A stretch of DNA of 41,013 nt from Fortiea sp. LEGE XX443 (GTDB lineage Bacteria; Cyanobacteriota; Cyanobacteriia; Cyanobacteriales; Nostocaceae): assembly GCF_015206815.1 (NCBI RefSeq), contig NZ_JADEXZ010000055.1:1-41013 (forward strand). The letters run 5' to 3'. Positions 1 to 7,754 of this stretch are shown here, piece after piece (positions within the stretch are counted from its first letter, which is position 1; each line of letters opens with the position of its first letter). The notes beneath the pieces were generated by a model, which had not been told where the DNA came from, ran no database searches, and saw only the letters and a list, made by a program, of their open reading frames with translations. Position numbers and translations under genes: made by a program.

Positions 1-1
1 C

Positions 2-127
2 AATTTATTGACGGTGGTGCAGACTTGTCGCCGTCAAGGTAAGTCTGTTGTTGATTTTTTTGCACAAGCTCTAATTGCTGACTCTAATAATTCTCAGTTT
101 CGCCCTTCTTTACTTCCTCAATATTAG
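2..127 (+). CDS. IS66-like transposase, C-terminal end (cut by window edge)
   Basis: The second forward frame is open from the window edge to TAG at 125-127 and encodes about 41 residues beginning LLTVVQTCRRQGKSVVDFF and ending in PSLLPQY. From memory this resembles the extreme C-terminus of IS66-family transposases common in cyanobacteria (a TVV-x-TCR-x-QG helix, then a Pro-Ser-Leu-Leu tail). No start is visible because the gene enters from the left. No terminal inverted repeat could be recognised between the stop and 197, so it cannot be said whether a whole element or only a remnant lies outside the window. Confidence 0.55.
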   Translation, partial: NLLTVVQTCRRQGKSVVDFFAQALIADSNNSQFRPSLLPQY

Positions 128-196
128 ACCTGAATCCTTACTAAAAAATTGTTATACTGTTCACCTGTTAGAGCAGTATATACCAGTGAAATAGTG

Positions 197-1156
197 ATGA
201 AAGGACTCTGGCTTGAAAATAATCAACTGCAACTACGCACAGATATTCCAGTTCCAGTACCACAGCCAGGAGAAGCTTTGGTGCGTGTTTTACGTGCTGG
301 GATTTGTAATACTGACCTAGAGTTAAAAAGAGGCTATTATCCTTACACTGGTATTTTAGGACACGAATTTGTGGGGGTTGTGGAACAAGGGTCAGACAAT
401 TTGCTGAATAAGCGGGTAGTGGGAGAAATCAATGCTGTCTGCGGCTATTGTCGTTTTTGTCGCCGAGGACAACCAACTCACTGCGAAAACCGCACAGTTT
501 TGGGTATTGTCAACCGTCACGGGGCTTTTGCAGATTATCTGTGTTTACCCGTAGAAAACTTACATCCTGTACCTGAGAATGTTTCTACAGATGTGGCAAC
601 TTTTACTGAACCTTTAGCAGCCGCGTTGGAAATTCAGCAGCAGGTGACTTTGTGTGCAGATGACCGGGTGTTAGTTGTGGGAGATGGTAAGCTAGGACAG
701 TTGATAGCACAGACACTAGCTTTAACTGGTTGCGAACTTTTAGTTGTTGGTCGTCATCGAGATAAACTGGCGAACTTAGAGGCTAGAGGGATTCAAACTG
801 GTTTGGTCGATGCGGTTAGAGATAGAACTTTTGATATTTCCGTCGATTGTACTGGTAATCCTGAAGGATTTGCGATCGCTCGTCGTGCTTTACGTCCCCG
901 TGGTACGCTAGTGCTGAAAAGTACTTACGCTGGCAATCTCAGCTTAGATGTGTCTTCTTTAGTTGTGGACGAAATCACTCTCATCGGTTCTCGTTGTGGC
1001 CCTTTCCCGGCTGCACTTGAACTTTTAGCCGCAGAAAAAGTAGATGTGAAACCTCTAATTCAAGCACACTATCCTCTTACAGAAGGTCTTGCGGCTTTTG
1101 CGGAAGCACAGCGTCGCGGTGTGTTAAAGGTATTATTGGACGTTAGTGAAGTCTGA
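197..1156 (+). CDS. Zinc-dependent medium-chain alcohol dehydrogenase
   Basis: Medium-chain dehydrogenase/reductase that should oxidise an alcohol or sugar alcohol with NAD(P)+; the substrate is unknown. From the ATG at 197 (319 aa) the GroES-like domain shows the catalytic zinc ligand Cys37 in GICNTD, His56-Glu57 in LGHEF, and the four structural-zinc cysteines at 82, 85, 88 and 96 (CGYCRFC then THC). A Rossmann nucleotide loop, GDGKLG, lies at 162-167. The frame stays open upstream to a TTG-type start at 149, but the protein family normally begins at MKGLWLEN, so 197 is preferred. The gene is on the + strand, convergent with the small membrane protein at 1202-1489. Confidence 0.85.
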   Translation: MKGLWLENNQLQLRTDIPVPVPQPGEALVRVLRAGICNTDLELKRGYYPYTGILGHEFVGVVEQGSDNLLNKRVVGEINAVCGYCRFCRRGQPTHCENRTVLGIVNRHGAFADYLCLPVENLHPVPENVSTDVATFTEPLAAALEIQQQVTLCADDRVLVVGDGKLGQLIAQTLALTGCELLVVGRHRDKLANLEARGIQTGLVDAVRDRTFDISVDCTGNPEGFAIARRALRPRGTLVLKSTYAGNLSLDVSSLVVDEITLIGSRCGPFPAALELLAAEKVDVKPLIQAHYPLTEGLAAFAEAQRRGVLKVLLDVSEV

Positions 1157-1201
1157 AGTGTGAAATTTATACTTCACGATTATCTTTTACACCCCCATAC
1201 C

Positions 1202-1489
1202 CTAATACAAATAAGGATTTGTTTTGGGTTGATAGTCAGTACAGTCGATCGCTTCTTCTGTGTTGGCGACAGATGGATGTACAGTACATTTAAGGCGGTA
1301 GTTGTCGGTAAAAAATTGGCAGCCAGAACAGGGAATTTGGTGCATCTGCTGGGCTGTCTTGACGCTATCTCGTGCAGCAGTCCACAAACTCCAAGCAACG
1401 AGAATCATCAAACCCCATGCACCGACAAAACAAATCGGTACTAAAAACTTTTGAATTCCCTGAATAAGAAATAAAATTGCTTCTAACAC
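1202..1489 (-). CDS. Small membrane protein with Cys-rich tail
   Basis: A 95-residue protein of unknown function. One strongly hydrophobic segment (about residues 14-37) should cross the membrane. The C-terminal half holds a cysteine pattern, CSGC-x9-10-KC followed by DC, plus a conserved-looking TVHPS stretch, which could bind a metal or form disulphides. I recall similar proteins in other cyanobacteria but no name. The gene is convergent with the alcohol dehydrogenase, whose stop is about 45 bp away. A heptamer repeat lies just upstream of its start. Confidence 0.7.
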   Translation of the reverse strand: MLEAILFLIQGIQKFLVPICFVGAWGLMILVAWSLWTAARDSVKTAQQMHQIPCSGCQFFTDNYRLKCTVHPSVANTEEAIDCTDYQPKTNPYLY

Positions 1490-1539
1490 TGTCAGTCCTG
1501 TTAAAAGTGAACAGATAAAAGTTATGTTATCGCAGTGTG

Positions 1540-1567
1540 GAGTGCTGAGTTCTGAGTCCTAAGTATT
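1540..1567. repeat. Heptamer tandem repeat (GAGTNCT type)
   Basis: Units GAGTGCT, GAGTTCT, GAGTCCT and AAGTATT follow each other with exact 7-bp spacing, a degenerate array of the short tandem repeat class typical of heterocystous cyanobacteria. It lies between the small membrane protein start and the dehydrogenase relic. Confidence 0.6.
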
Positions 1568-1624
1568 ATTCAATCTACTTTAAGTACTGTCATTTAGCTT
1601 ATTTTAACGTGACCTTCGGCTGGC

Positions 1625-1732
1625 TTAAAAACCAAATGCGAGAAATCCTCCATCAACAGCAATACATTGTCCTGTGATGTAGGATGCAGTAGGCATACAG
1701 AGAAAAGCCGTAAGACTCGTGACTTCTTCAGA
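1625..1732 (-). pseudogene. 3' relic of a short-chain dehydrogenase/reductase
   Basis: Read on the minus strand, this stretch encodes about 35 residues and ends with TAA at 1627-1625. It contains [14 protein letters not shown] then [11 protein letters not shown], the classical C-terminal signature of SDR enzymes (the YITGQ-x(4)-DGG region after the cofactor helix). Nothing of the N-terminal Rossmann fold, the NAG motif or the catalytic YxxxK is present. Just upstream the reading frame runs into GGCAGGA- and ACTCAGC-type heptamers that abut the chlG stop codon. The relic therefore looks like a gene tail left after a deletion with an endpoint in repeat DNA. Confidence 0.65.
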
Positions 1733-1776
1733 GGGCAGGAGGCAAAAGAAGAATTTTCTCCAACTCAGCACTCAGC
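1733..1776. repeat. Heptamer repeat traces at a deletion boundary
   Basis: One GGCAGGA unit followed by GGCAAAA, then two exact ACTCAGC units (1763-1776). The same two unit families occur as longer arrays at 20414 and 26456. The repeats fill the space between the SDR relic and the chlG stop. Confidence 0.5.
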
Positions 1777-1781
1777 ACTTG

Positions 1782-2831
1782 TTAAACTCCAGCATGACCT
1801 AATGCCAAACCGACAACCAGCATTCCGAGAACGAGGAACGGTTGAGCGCTGGCTTGATATTTCACGTCATTTTTCAAGGGGTCACGCAAAAAATACATAT
1901 CCTGGAAGGTGATTTGCGGGATAAGTAGTAGTACTAATATGGCGGCGTATAAGTTCTCGTGGATGCTGACGAGATAAGCAGCCATCAATCCTTGAAATAC
2001 ATCAATCATCAGTACACAAATCCAAGCGGCGGTGGTGACACCAAACATTACTGGTAATGATTTTAATCCTAATTGGCGATCGCCTTCGACACTCTTGAAG
2101 TCGTTAACAATGGCAATCCCTAATCCGGCCAAACTGTAAATTAGGGTGAGAATCAAAACTTGCCAATTTAGTTCACCAAACAAAGCATGACCAGCCCACC
2201 AAGGTAAGGCAATATAACTTGCGCCTAGTGCATAGTTGCCTAACCAGCCGTTTTGCTTGAGTTTTAAGGGAGGAGCAGAGTAGATGTAGGAGATAAACGA
2301 GCCGAAAATAGCTAGAACTGCGACGCTGGGAAATTCATGACCAGCCCAGACATCTAACACAAATGCTAAACCAATGCCTGAGACTAATAATATTAAAATT
2401 TGGGTGACTACCTGGGGTACAGAAATTGCGCCAGAAGGAATCGGACGGTAAGGTTCGTTAATGGCATCAATTTCGCGGTCATAAAAATCATTCATTGTCT
2501 GGGTATAACCAGCCAGCAACGGCCCGGACAGTAACATACAAGCTGCGGCTTTCAAGACATTTTCTAGTGTCCAGGTATAGTTACCCGAAGAAGCCGCACC
2601 GCAGACTACGCCCCAAATTAAGGGAATCCAGGTGATTGGCTTCATCAGTTGTAGCCGGATTTTCCAAATAGAGGTTTCTCCTGGTGCTGCACCTTTCATC
2701 CCTAGTAGCTGGCGAGTTTTGGCGGTGCGATTGCTTGCGGCTACTGTTCCTGCTTCACTAGAATTATCTATTGCTGAGTCTACTGCCTCAGCCGGGTTGG
2801 AATTGGGGGGTATGGGAGTTGATTCAGACAT
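1782..2831 (-). CDS. chlG: Chlorophyll synthase ChlG
   Basis: Membrane prenyltransferase of the UbiA family that esterifies chlorophyllide a with phytyl or geranylgeranyl diphosphate, the last step of chlorophyll a synthesis, in the thylakoid membrane. From MSESTP the protein is 349 aa. The first Asp-rich motif NDFYDREID starts at 114, followed by the RPIPSG loop typical of ChlG, and the second motif NDFKSVEGD is at 243-251, with multiple membrane helices between. The frame is open for 17 further codons to 2882, but that extension is the translated heptamer repeat at 2834, so the start at 2831 is chosen. The Get3-like gene lies immediately upstream on the same strand. Confidence 0.93.
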   Translation of the reverse strand: MSESTPIPPNSNPAEAVDSAIDNSSEAGTVAASNRTAKTRQLLGMKGAAPGETSIWKIRLQLMKPITWIPLIWGVVCGAASSGNYTWTLENVLKAAACMLLSGPLLAGYTQTMNDFYDREIDAINEPYRPIPSGAISVPQVVTQILILLVSGIGLAFVLDVWAGHEFPSVAVLAIFGSFISYIYSAPPLKLKQNGWLGNYALGASYIALPWWAGHALFGELNWQVLILTLIYSLAGLGIAIVNDFKSVEGDRQLGLKSLPVMFGVTTAAWICVLMIDVFQGLMAAYLVSIHENLYAAILVLLLIPQITFQDMYFLRDPLKNDVKYQASAQPFLVLGMLVVGLALGHAGV

Positions 2832-2833
2832 AA

Positions 2834-2868
2834 TTATGAAGTATGAAGTATGAAGTATGAAGTATGAA
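2834..2868. repeat. GTATGAA heptamer tandem array upstream of chlG
   Basis: Five consecutive 7-bp units (TTATGAA then four exact GTATGAA) sit three bases from the chlG ATG, occupying the position where a ribosome binding site would be expected. A diverged array of the same unit is at 37844-37882. Confidence 0.8.
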
Positions 2869-2902
2869 ATTTTATGGTTCAAACTTCATCCTTCATCCTG
2901 AT

Positions 2903-4003
2903 TTAAAAAGAAATAATCAAATAGTTATTTTGGAATTTTGCACCCGTTACGGGTCTACCACTTAAGGCTGGCGGGAGGAAGATGTTACGTCGTTGATCTC
3001 CGGCTTCTACCGTCACCTCTGGCCCGACTTGGGTGAGTTTCACCTGTTTTTTGTCAAATCCAGGTAAGAATAAGCGTACTTGGCGGTTGTGGACATCGAT
3101 TTCCATTGGTATGGGAACCTGACGTGCTTGCTCAACAAAGTTGGGTAGAGCATCGATTAGCGGTTGCCAGTCATTTTGAGGAGCATTGGGAACTACACTC
3201 ACACTTAGAGGTGAAAATTCCTCTGTCAAACTAACTGTAGTCTGGTCAGAAATTTGGACTACACCACCAACTGTTAGACCAACTTGTTGGGCGCTACCCC
3301 ACAAATAGCGAGCAACTGCTACTTCAATTGGGTGAGAGGTGGTTACTAAAAAGGCTGCAACTCTATTGGGGTCAGCTAAAGCAGCTTTTCCCTTGTCTAA
3401 GAAATCGTTGACTTGGTTAGTCGGTTGAGCAAAGTTATTTTCTGTCCAGTTGACGTTGAAAAAACTAGTAATCAAAGGTTGAATTAAGGGCGATTCTGTA
3501 ATTGTCTTGCCTAAATCGGAATTGACAAATAACTGACGAAATCGCCGGACATACCAACTCAGAGATTCGGGCAAACCCAACAGCCGCAGAGTGTAAGAGT
3601 CGCCTGTGCCATCGTAAATAATTGCGTCATATTTGCCACTGGCATCATATTCGCGGATAGCATTTAAGGCGAGGGCGCTGTCCATTCCTGGTAATGCTAC
3701 CAGTTCTTGACCATAAACTTCTTTAAAAATGGGCGTGCGGAGGTATTGCGCCTCAAGTTTTTTCGCTTCTTCCCAGTTGCGTTCTAGCAGCACAGATGCT
3801 TGCAACTGTACTGCTTGCAAATTGGGAGCAATTTCTTGGGGGTCGGGAGTCAGTGTTTGCTCTAACAAGATGGGTAAAACTGGTTCTGCCAGTCCTGCTA
3901 GTAGTACACGCTTGCCTTGGCTTGCCAGTAGTTTAGCAGCGGCGATCGCAATTTTGCTGCGAGCAATGCCGCTTTCGCCCAAAAATGTCAATATTAGGGA
4001 CAT
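2903..4003 (-). CDS. Get3/ArsA-like protein with C-terminal HSP20-like domain, degenerate P-loop
   Basis: Relative of the Get3/ArsA ATPases, which in other lineages target tail-anchored membrane proteins or export arsenite. From MSLILTFL (366 aa) the N-terminus has the fold of the deviant Walker A region, but the loop reads FLGESGIARSK (7-17). The usual KGGVGKT signature is lost: the first lysine is Glu and the GKT is altered. The last 65-70 residues (from MEIDVHNRQVRLFLPGF) match the alpha-crystallin/HSP20-like domain attached to some ArsA homologues and to the photosynthesis-linked Get3d group. The frame extends to 4057, but the internal ATG at 4003 precedes the conserved beta strand. Neighbours are chlG downstream and petP upstream, both photosynthesis genes. 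Nucleotide hydrolysis is doubtful. Confidence 0.75.
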   Translation of the reverse strand: MSLILTFLGESGIARSKIAIAAAKLLASQGKRVLLAGLAEPVLPILLEQTLTPDPQEIAPNLQAVQLQASVLLERNWEEAKKLEAQYLRTPIFKEVYGQELVALPGMDSALALNAIREYDASGKYDAIIYDGTGDSYTLRLLGLPESLSWYVRRFRQLFVNSDLGKTITESPLIQPLITSFFNVNWTENNFAQPTNQVNDFLDKGKAALADPNRVAAFLVTTSHPIEVAVARYLWGSAQQVGLTVGGVVQISDQTTVSLTEEFSPLSVSVVPNAPQNDWQPLIDALPNFVEQARQVPIPMEIDVHNRQVRLFLPGFDKKQVKLTQVGPEVTVEAGDQRRNIFLPPALSGRPVTGAKFQNNYLIISF

Positions 4004-4089
4004 TTCTTGATTTCCAATTACCGCCGATGTTTTCCATTCCAACTTAGCACTAGGCAAATACTCTTAGCTTCCACCTTGAGTGAGCCTTA

Positions 4090-4281
4090 CTACACTAGTT
4101 TGATTTCATCTTCAAAAAACCAAGTGGCAGTGTTATCGTCGAACTTCACGACTACGCCAATGCCACAACCATCAGTAACTTTATAACCTTCAATAATACC
4201 TATTTTGCCTAGTTTTTGAGCGATTGAGTTAGATACGCGATCGCGTAGACGAAACACCTTAACCTTCTGTCCGATTTCCAT
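4090..4281 (-). CDS. petP: Cytochrome b6f small subunit PetP (DUF2862)
   Basis: A 63-residue soluble SH3-barrel-like protein. From memory it matches PetP, a small cytoplasm-facing subunit of the cyanobacterial cytochrome b6f complex that tunes linear electron flow. Visible hallmarks are the opening MEIGQKVKVFRLRDRVS, the central GIIEGYK and GIGVVVKFDD, and the closing TWFFEDE. Length agrees with the family. It is on the same strand as the Get3-like gene and chlG, and could be cotranscribed with them. Confidence 0.8.
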   Translation of the reverse strand: MEIGQKVKVFRLRDRVSNSIAQKLGKIGIIEGYKVTDGCGIGVVVKFDDNTATWFFEDEIKLV

Positions 4282-4397
4282 GCTGCCTGATTACAATGCA
4301 ATAAACCAAGTCTCAGTTTAGCGGAATCCGGTACTCATCTATCACTTCGTTCCACTCCAAATTAAAATTAAATCAACACGCAATCAGGTATAGAACC

Positions 4398-5147
4398 ATG
4401 TTTGTCACAGCACAACAGCTAGAACAACAAATGCCCGATGCAACTCGACTTTTGAGTGATGAGCCGGAAATGGAAACTTCGTTGCATTATATGCAGTTAT
4501 TGCTTTTAGTAACTTGCTTAGAATGGCTGTGGCGTGATCAAAATGACTATTTCATTGGCGCAAACCTGACAATATACTTTAGCCGTCAACAGTTACGGAA
4601 TCGAGATTTTCGTGGCCCAGACTTTTTTTTAGTGAAGGATACTGAAAAGCGCCCTCGTAATTCTTGGGTAGTTTGGGAAGAAGATGGTCGTTATCCAGAT
4701 TTGATTATTGAACTACTTTCAGAAAGTACGGCTAACATTGATCGGAATTTAAAGAAAAGTCTGTATGAAAACAGATTTCATACACCTGAATATTTTTGGT
4801 TTTCACCAGAAAGTTTGGAATTTGCTGGTTTTGAGTTGATAGGCAATAAGTATCAACAAATCACACCTGATGCTCGTGGCTGGTGTTGGAGTGAGGTACT
4901 TGGTCTATATTTAGGTGTAGAAAATGGTAAACTTCGTTACTTCACTCCTGAAGGTGACTTAGTACCAACACCAGAAGAAGCGGCTTTGTCCTCACAACAG
5001 TCAGCAATTGCAGCCCAACAACAGGTAGTTGAGGTACAGCAACAGTTGTCTGATGCTGAATTAAGATTGCAACAAGAACAGGAGCGATCGCAACGGTTGG
5101 CAGAATATTTGCGTTCTCTAGGTCTTGACCCAGATAGTATGAGTTGA
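4398..5147 (+). CDS. Uma2-family putative endonuclease (DUF820), copy A
   Basis: Uma2 (DUF820) proteins have a PD-(D/E)xK nuclease-like fold and are expanded in cyanobacteria; their role is unknown. Here (249 aa) the core motifs GPDFFLVKD (about 75-83), PDLIIELLSEST (about 98-109) and the PEYFWFSPE segment fit the family. After about residue 190 comes a Gln/Glu-rich coiled coil with repeated AAQQQ and VQQQL blocks, then the terminal RLAEYLRSLGLDPDSMS, which is nearly identical to the tail of the next gene. The stop is 10 bp before that gene, so the two are probably one transcription unit. Confidence 0.85.
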   Translation: MFVTAQQLEQQMPDATRLLSDEPEMETSLHYMQLLLLVTCLEWLWRDQNDYFIGANLTIYFSRQQLRNRDFRGPDFFLVKDTEKRPRNSWVVWEEDGRYPDLIIELLSESTANIDRNLKKSLYENRFHTPEYFWFSPESLEFAGFELIGNKYQQITPDARGWCWSEVLGLYLGVENGKLRYFTPEGDLVPTPEEAALSSQQSAIAAQQQVVEVQQQLSDAELRLQQEQERSQRLAEYLRSLGLDPDSMS

Positions 5148-5157
5148 GGTAGCAGCT

Positions 5158-5892
5158 ATGTATCAAACTGATCCACCCCGCCCACCACAAGAAACCATGC
5201 CGACAATGTATGATTTACCCAGTGAATTGATAGGGGAATCAGGGTTGCCAGATGAATTTCATTGTATTCAAGCAGATTTACTCACTGAAACTTGTCAACC
5301 TCCTAACTATTCATCGGCAGAAATTTTACTTGCTAGTGACTTAAACCTTTATTATGACCCCCGCCATACACTGTGGTATAAACGTCCTGACTGGTATATG
5401 GTTTTGGGCGTAACCGGGGCTACTCAACAACAAGACTTGCGTTTAAGTTACGTCATCTGGCAAGAGGGAGTTGTGCCATTTTTAGTAGTGGAATTACTTT
5501 CACCAGGTACAGAACAAGAAGACTTGGGGCAAACACTACGTGAAGTAAACAAGCCCCCAACAAAATGGGAAGTTTATGAACGTATTTTGCGTGTTCCCTA
5601 TTATGTTGTCTATGACCGCTACGAAAATAATTTGCGGGCTTTTCGACTTAATGGCACTCGTTATGAAGCAATAGCTTTACCAGATCAGCGATTTTGGTTA
5701 GAAGAAATAGAATTAGGTTTAGGTCTTTGGCAGGGAACTTATCAGCAGACAACTGGGTTATGGTTACGCTGGTATGACACCAGAGGTTGGATACCAACAC
5801 TGAAAGAGCAAGCCCGACAAGAGCGTCAACGGGCTGATAGACTGGCAGAGTATTTGCGATCGCAAGGCATTGACCCAGATAATTTGAGTTAA
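5158..5892 (+). CDS. Uma2-family putative endonuclease (DUF820), copy B
   Basis: Second tandem Uma2/DUF820 gene (244 aa), diverged in the core from copy A. Core landmarks are SDLNLYYDP, KRPDWYMVLGV (PD motif), FLVVELLSPGTEQEDLG (E-x-L-S-P-x-T/S motif) and PYYVVYDRYENNLRAF. The C-terminus ends ERQRADRLAEYLRSQGIDPDNLS, sharing the RLAEYLRS-x-G-x-DPD-x-x-S tail with copy A. The start at 5158 is an ATG 10 bp after the copy A stop. Confidence 0.85.
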   Translation: MYQTDPPRPPQETMPTMYDLPSELIGESGLPDEFHCIQADLLTETCQPPNYSSAEILLASDLNLYYDPRHTLWYKRPDWYMVLGVTGATQQQDLRLSYVIWQEGVVPFLVVELLSPGTEQEDLGQTLREVNKPPTKWEVYERILRVPYYVVYDRYENNLRAFRLNGTRYEAIALPDQRFWLEEIELGLGLWQGTYQQTTGLWLRWYDTRGWIPTLKEQARQERQRADRLAEYLRSQGIDPDNLS

Positions 5893-6064
5893 GCTCTTCA
5901 CAACTGCCTTTAATATCGTCAGCAGCGATGGCAACAAATTGATTAGTTAGCCAGCCTTGCAGATGTAATATATCTTTAGAAGTTGCAACATGACTCTTGT
6001 AGCAATGGTTTGTTTACAAAACTGTTGAAAAGTTTTCAATGAGCAACTAAAATTATGCAGCTAA

Positions 6065-6093
6065 TTGTTGGTTTGTACCTTTTATAGTATAAA
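6065..6093 (+). promoter_or_regulatory. Candidate sigma70-type promoter for the polysaccharide cluster
   Basis: TTGTTG (6065-6070) and TATAAA (6088-6093) are separated by 17 bp, about 24 bp before the GTG at 6118. It is the only convincing -35/-10 pair I see in the 225-bp gap in front of the exporter genes. Sequence match only. Confidence 0.3.
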
Positions 6094-6117
6094 ATGCGCG
6101 AATAACTCGCCCATAGT

Positions 6118-6942
6118 GTGTGGTGGCTTTTGAGGATGACAATTTTATTGAAAGATGATGCAAAGTGGTTACAAGCGCAACGCTACTGGGAATTGATCTA
6201 TGTCTTGGTGCAGCGGAATCTGAAAGTCCGCTATCGAGGTTCTTTCCTGGGAGTGTATTGGTCGCTATTGAACCCGCTGATTATGACAGGATTGTATACG
6301 GCTATTTTTGGAGCTGCTTTTGCATCTTATTATGGTAATTCAATAATCAACTATGTTTTGGCAGCATTTACAGGACTGGTTATAGTCAACTTTTTTTCAG
6401 CATCGACATCTCAAGCCTTGGCTAGTGTTGTGGGAAACGGTGCTTTGTTGAATAAAATTCGTTTACCAATCAGCATTTTTCCCGTATCTATGATTACTGC
6501 CAATGTATTTCAGTTTACGGTCGGGGCGTTACCTTTACTAGTAGTGATGACTTTGGTTAATTCTAAAAGTCTACTTAACGTATTCGCACTCATATTTCCG
6601 TTTTTGTCACTGATTTTAGTTTGTAGTGGTGTCGGATTTTTTGTTAGTGCTTTATACGTATTTTTTCGAGATTTACCTTATTTTTATGAGTTAGTTATAT
6701 TTGTGCTTTGGTTGAGTAGTCCAGTTTTTTATCCAGCTGCGATCGTCCCAAAACAAGTAAAGCCTTTTTTAGGTTTGAATCCCTTATCACCAATTATTGA
6801 AAGTCTGCGTCAAATTACATTATCATCAAATCCACCAGATTTAAGTTTGTTATTAAGTACCATACTCAGTAGTGTAATTATTTTTGTACTGGGGTGGACT
6901 TGTTTTCAGTTGTGGCGGCATCAATTTATGGACTTGCTGTAA
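6118..6942 (+). CDS. ABC-2 type polysaccharide exporter permease (Wzm-like)
   Basis: Inner-membrane channel of an ABC exporter for undecaprenyl-linked polysaccharide. The protein (274 aa) has the amphipathic N-terminal stretch and the family motif NLKVRYRGSFLGVYWSLLNPL, followed by about six hydrophobic segments, as expected of Wzm/TagG-type permeases. The start is uncertain: GTG at 6118 gives MWWLLRM, while ATG at 6136 gives MTILLKDD with a GAGG directly abutting it. The stop is 4 bp before the ATPase gene, so both belong to one operon. The pair implies the ABC-dependent rather than the Wzx/Wzy route for the glycan built by the genes downstream. Confidence 0.9.
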   Translation: MWWLLRMTILLKDDAKWLQAQRYWELIYVLVQRNLKVRYRGSFLGVYWSLLNPLIMTGLYTAIFGAAFASYYGNSIINYVLAAFTGLVIVNFFSASTSQALASVVGNGALLNKIRLPISIFPVSMITANVFQFTVGALPLLVVMTLVNSKSLLNVFALIFPFLSLILVCSGVGFFVSALYVFFRDLPYFYELVIFVLWLSSPVFYPAAIVPKQVKPFLGLNPLSPIIESLRQITLSSNPPDLSLLLSTILSSVIIFVLGWTCFQLWRHQFMDLL

Positions 6943-6946
6943 GTAA

Positions 6947-7681
6947 ATGGAAGTAATTCGTCTAGATCAAATTTCACTGTGGCGACGTACACAAGAAGAA
7001 TTTTCCTATGACTTAAAGAAAACTCTTTTATCGATTTTGGAGGGAAAATATCGCGAGCCAGCAAAAAAATTGGTGTTAGACAAAATCGATTTAGTAGTAG
7101 AGAAAGGAGAAAAAATAGGTATTATCGGTGCAAATGGCTCTGGTAAATCAACTCTTTTAAAAATAATTTCTGGTATTCTTCGTCCAACCAGCGGTTCTTT
7201 GAGAGTGCGAGGTAGAATTGCACCTTTAATTGAACTAGGCGCAGGATTTGATCCAGACATTTCTGTAATGGATAATATAATTTTTTATGGGGTATTGCTT
7301 GGTTTTTCTAGAATCGAAATGAAAGCACAAGCACATACAATTTTAGAGTTCGCGGAACTGCAAGACTATGCGTTAGTTCCTGTGAAGGGTTTATCATCAG
7401 GTATGATAGCTAGATTAGGATTTGCGATCGCCACAGATGTACAACCAGATATTTTAATTTTGGATGAGGTTTTATCCGTTGGAGATGAGAGTTTTAAGAA
7501 CAAATGTAAACAAAGAATTGATAGATTCTGGGATAATAACGCTACAGTTCTGGTAGTTTCTCACGATTTGAAATTTGTGCAGCAATCTTGTAAAAGAGTT
7601 ATTTGGCTTGACAAGGGAAAATTAAGATTTATGGGAAATCCAACCGAAACAGTGGATTGTTATTTAAAAGGATTACATTAA
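6947..7681 (+). CDS. ABC polysaccharide exporter ATP-binding subunit (Wzt/TagH-like, no C-terminal sugar-binding domain)
   Basis: ATPase partner of the permease just upstream. Walker A GANGSGKST is at 61-69, the signature LSSGM at 149-153, Walker B ILILDE at 169-174 and the switch histidine in VVSHD. The sequence before Walker A (about 1-55) carries the extended insert seen in O-antigen exporter ATPases. At 244 aa it stops right after the nucleotide-binding domain. Wzt proteins that recognise chain-end modifications are about 400 aa, with a C-terminal carbohydrate-binding domain that is absent here. Export should therefore not need cap recognition by this subunit. Confidence 0.9.
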   Translation: MEVIRLDQISLWRRTQEEFSYDLKKTLLSILEGKYREPAKKLVLDKIDLVVEKGEKIGIIGANGSGKSTLLKIISGILRPTSGSLRVRGRIAPLIELGAGFDPDISVMDNIIFYGVLLGFSRIEMKAQAHTILEFAELQDYALVPVKGLSSGMIARLGFAIATDVQPDILILDEVLSVGDESFKNKCKQRIDRFWDNNATVLVVSHDLKFVQQSCKRVIWLDKGKLRFMGNPTETVDCYLKGLH

Positions 7682-7754
7682 ACATTAAATTCAATAGTAA
7701 TTATATTAGTAAGTATCTAGAAAACTAAACTTTATTAAATAGCAATAAAATATT

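Noticed and set aside
1160-1444. 94-aa + strand ORF and 72-aa minus-strand ORF over the small membrane protein
   Set aside because: Shadow frames of the gene at 1202-1489, with no family-like features.
5893-6010. Minus-strand open stretch (HVATSKDILHLQGWLTNQF) in the gap after the Uma2 pair
   Set aside because: Looks somewhat protein-like but I could not identify a family or a start, so it is left unannotated.
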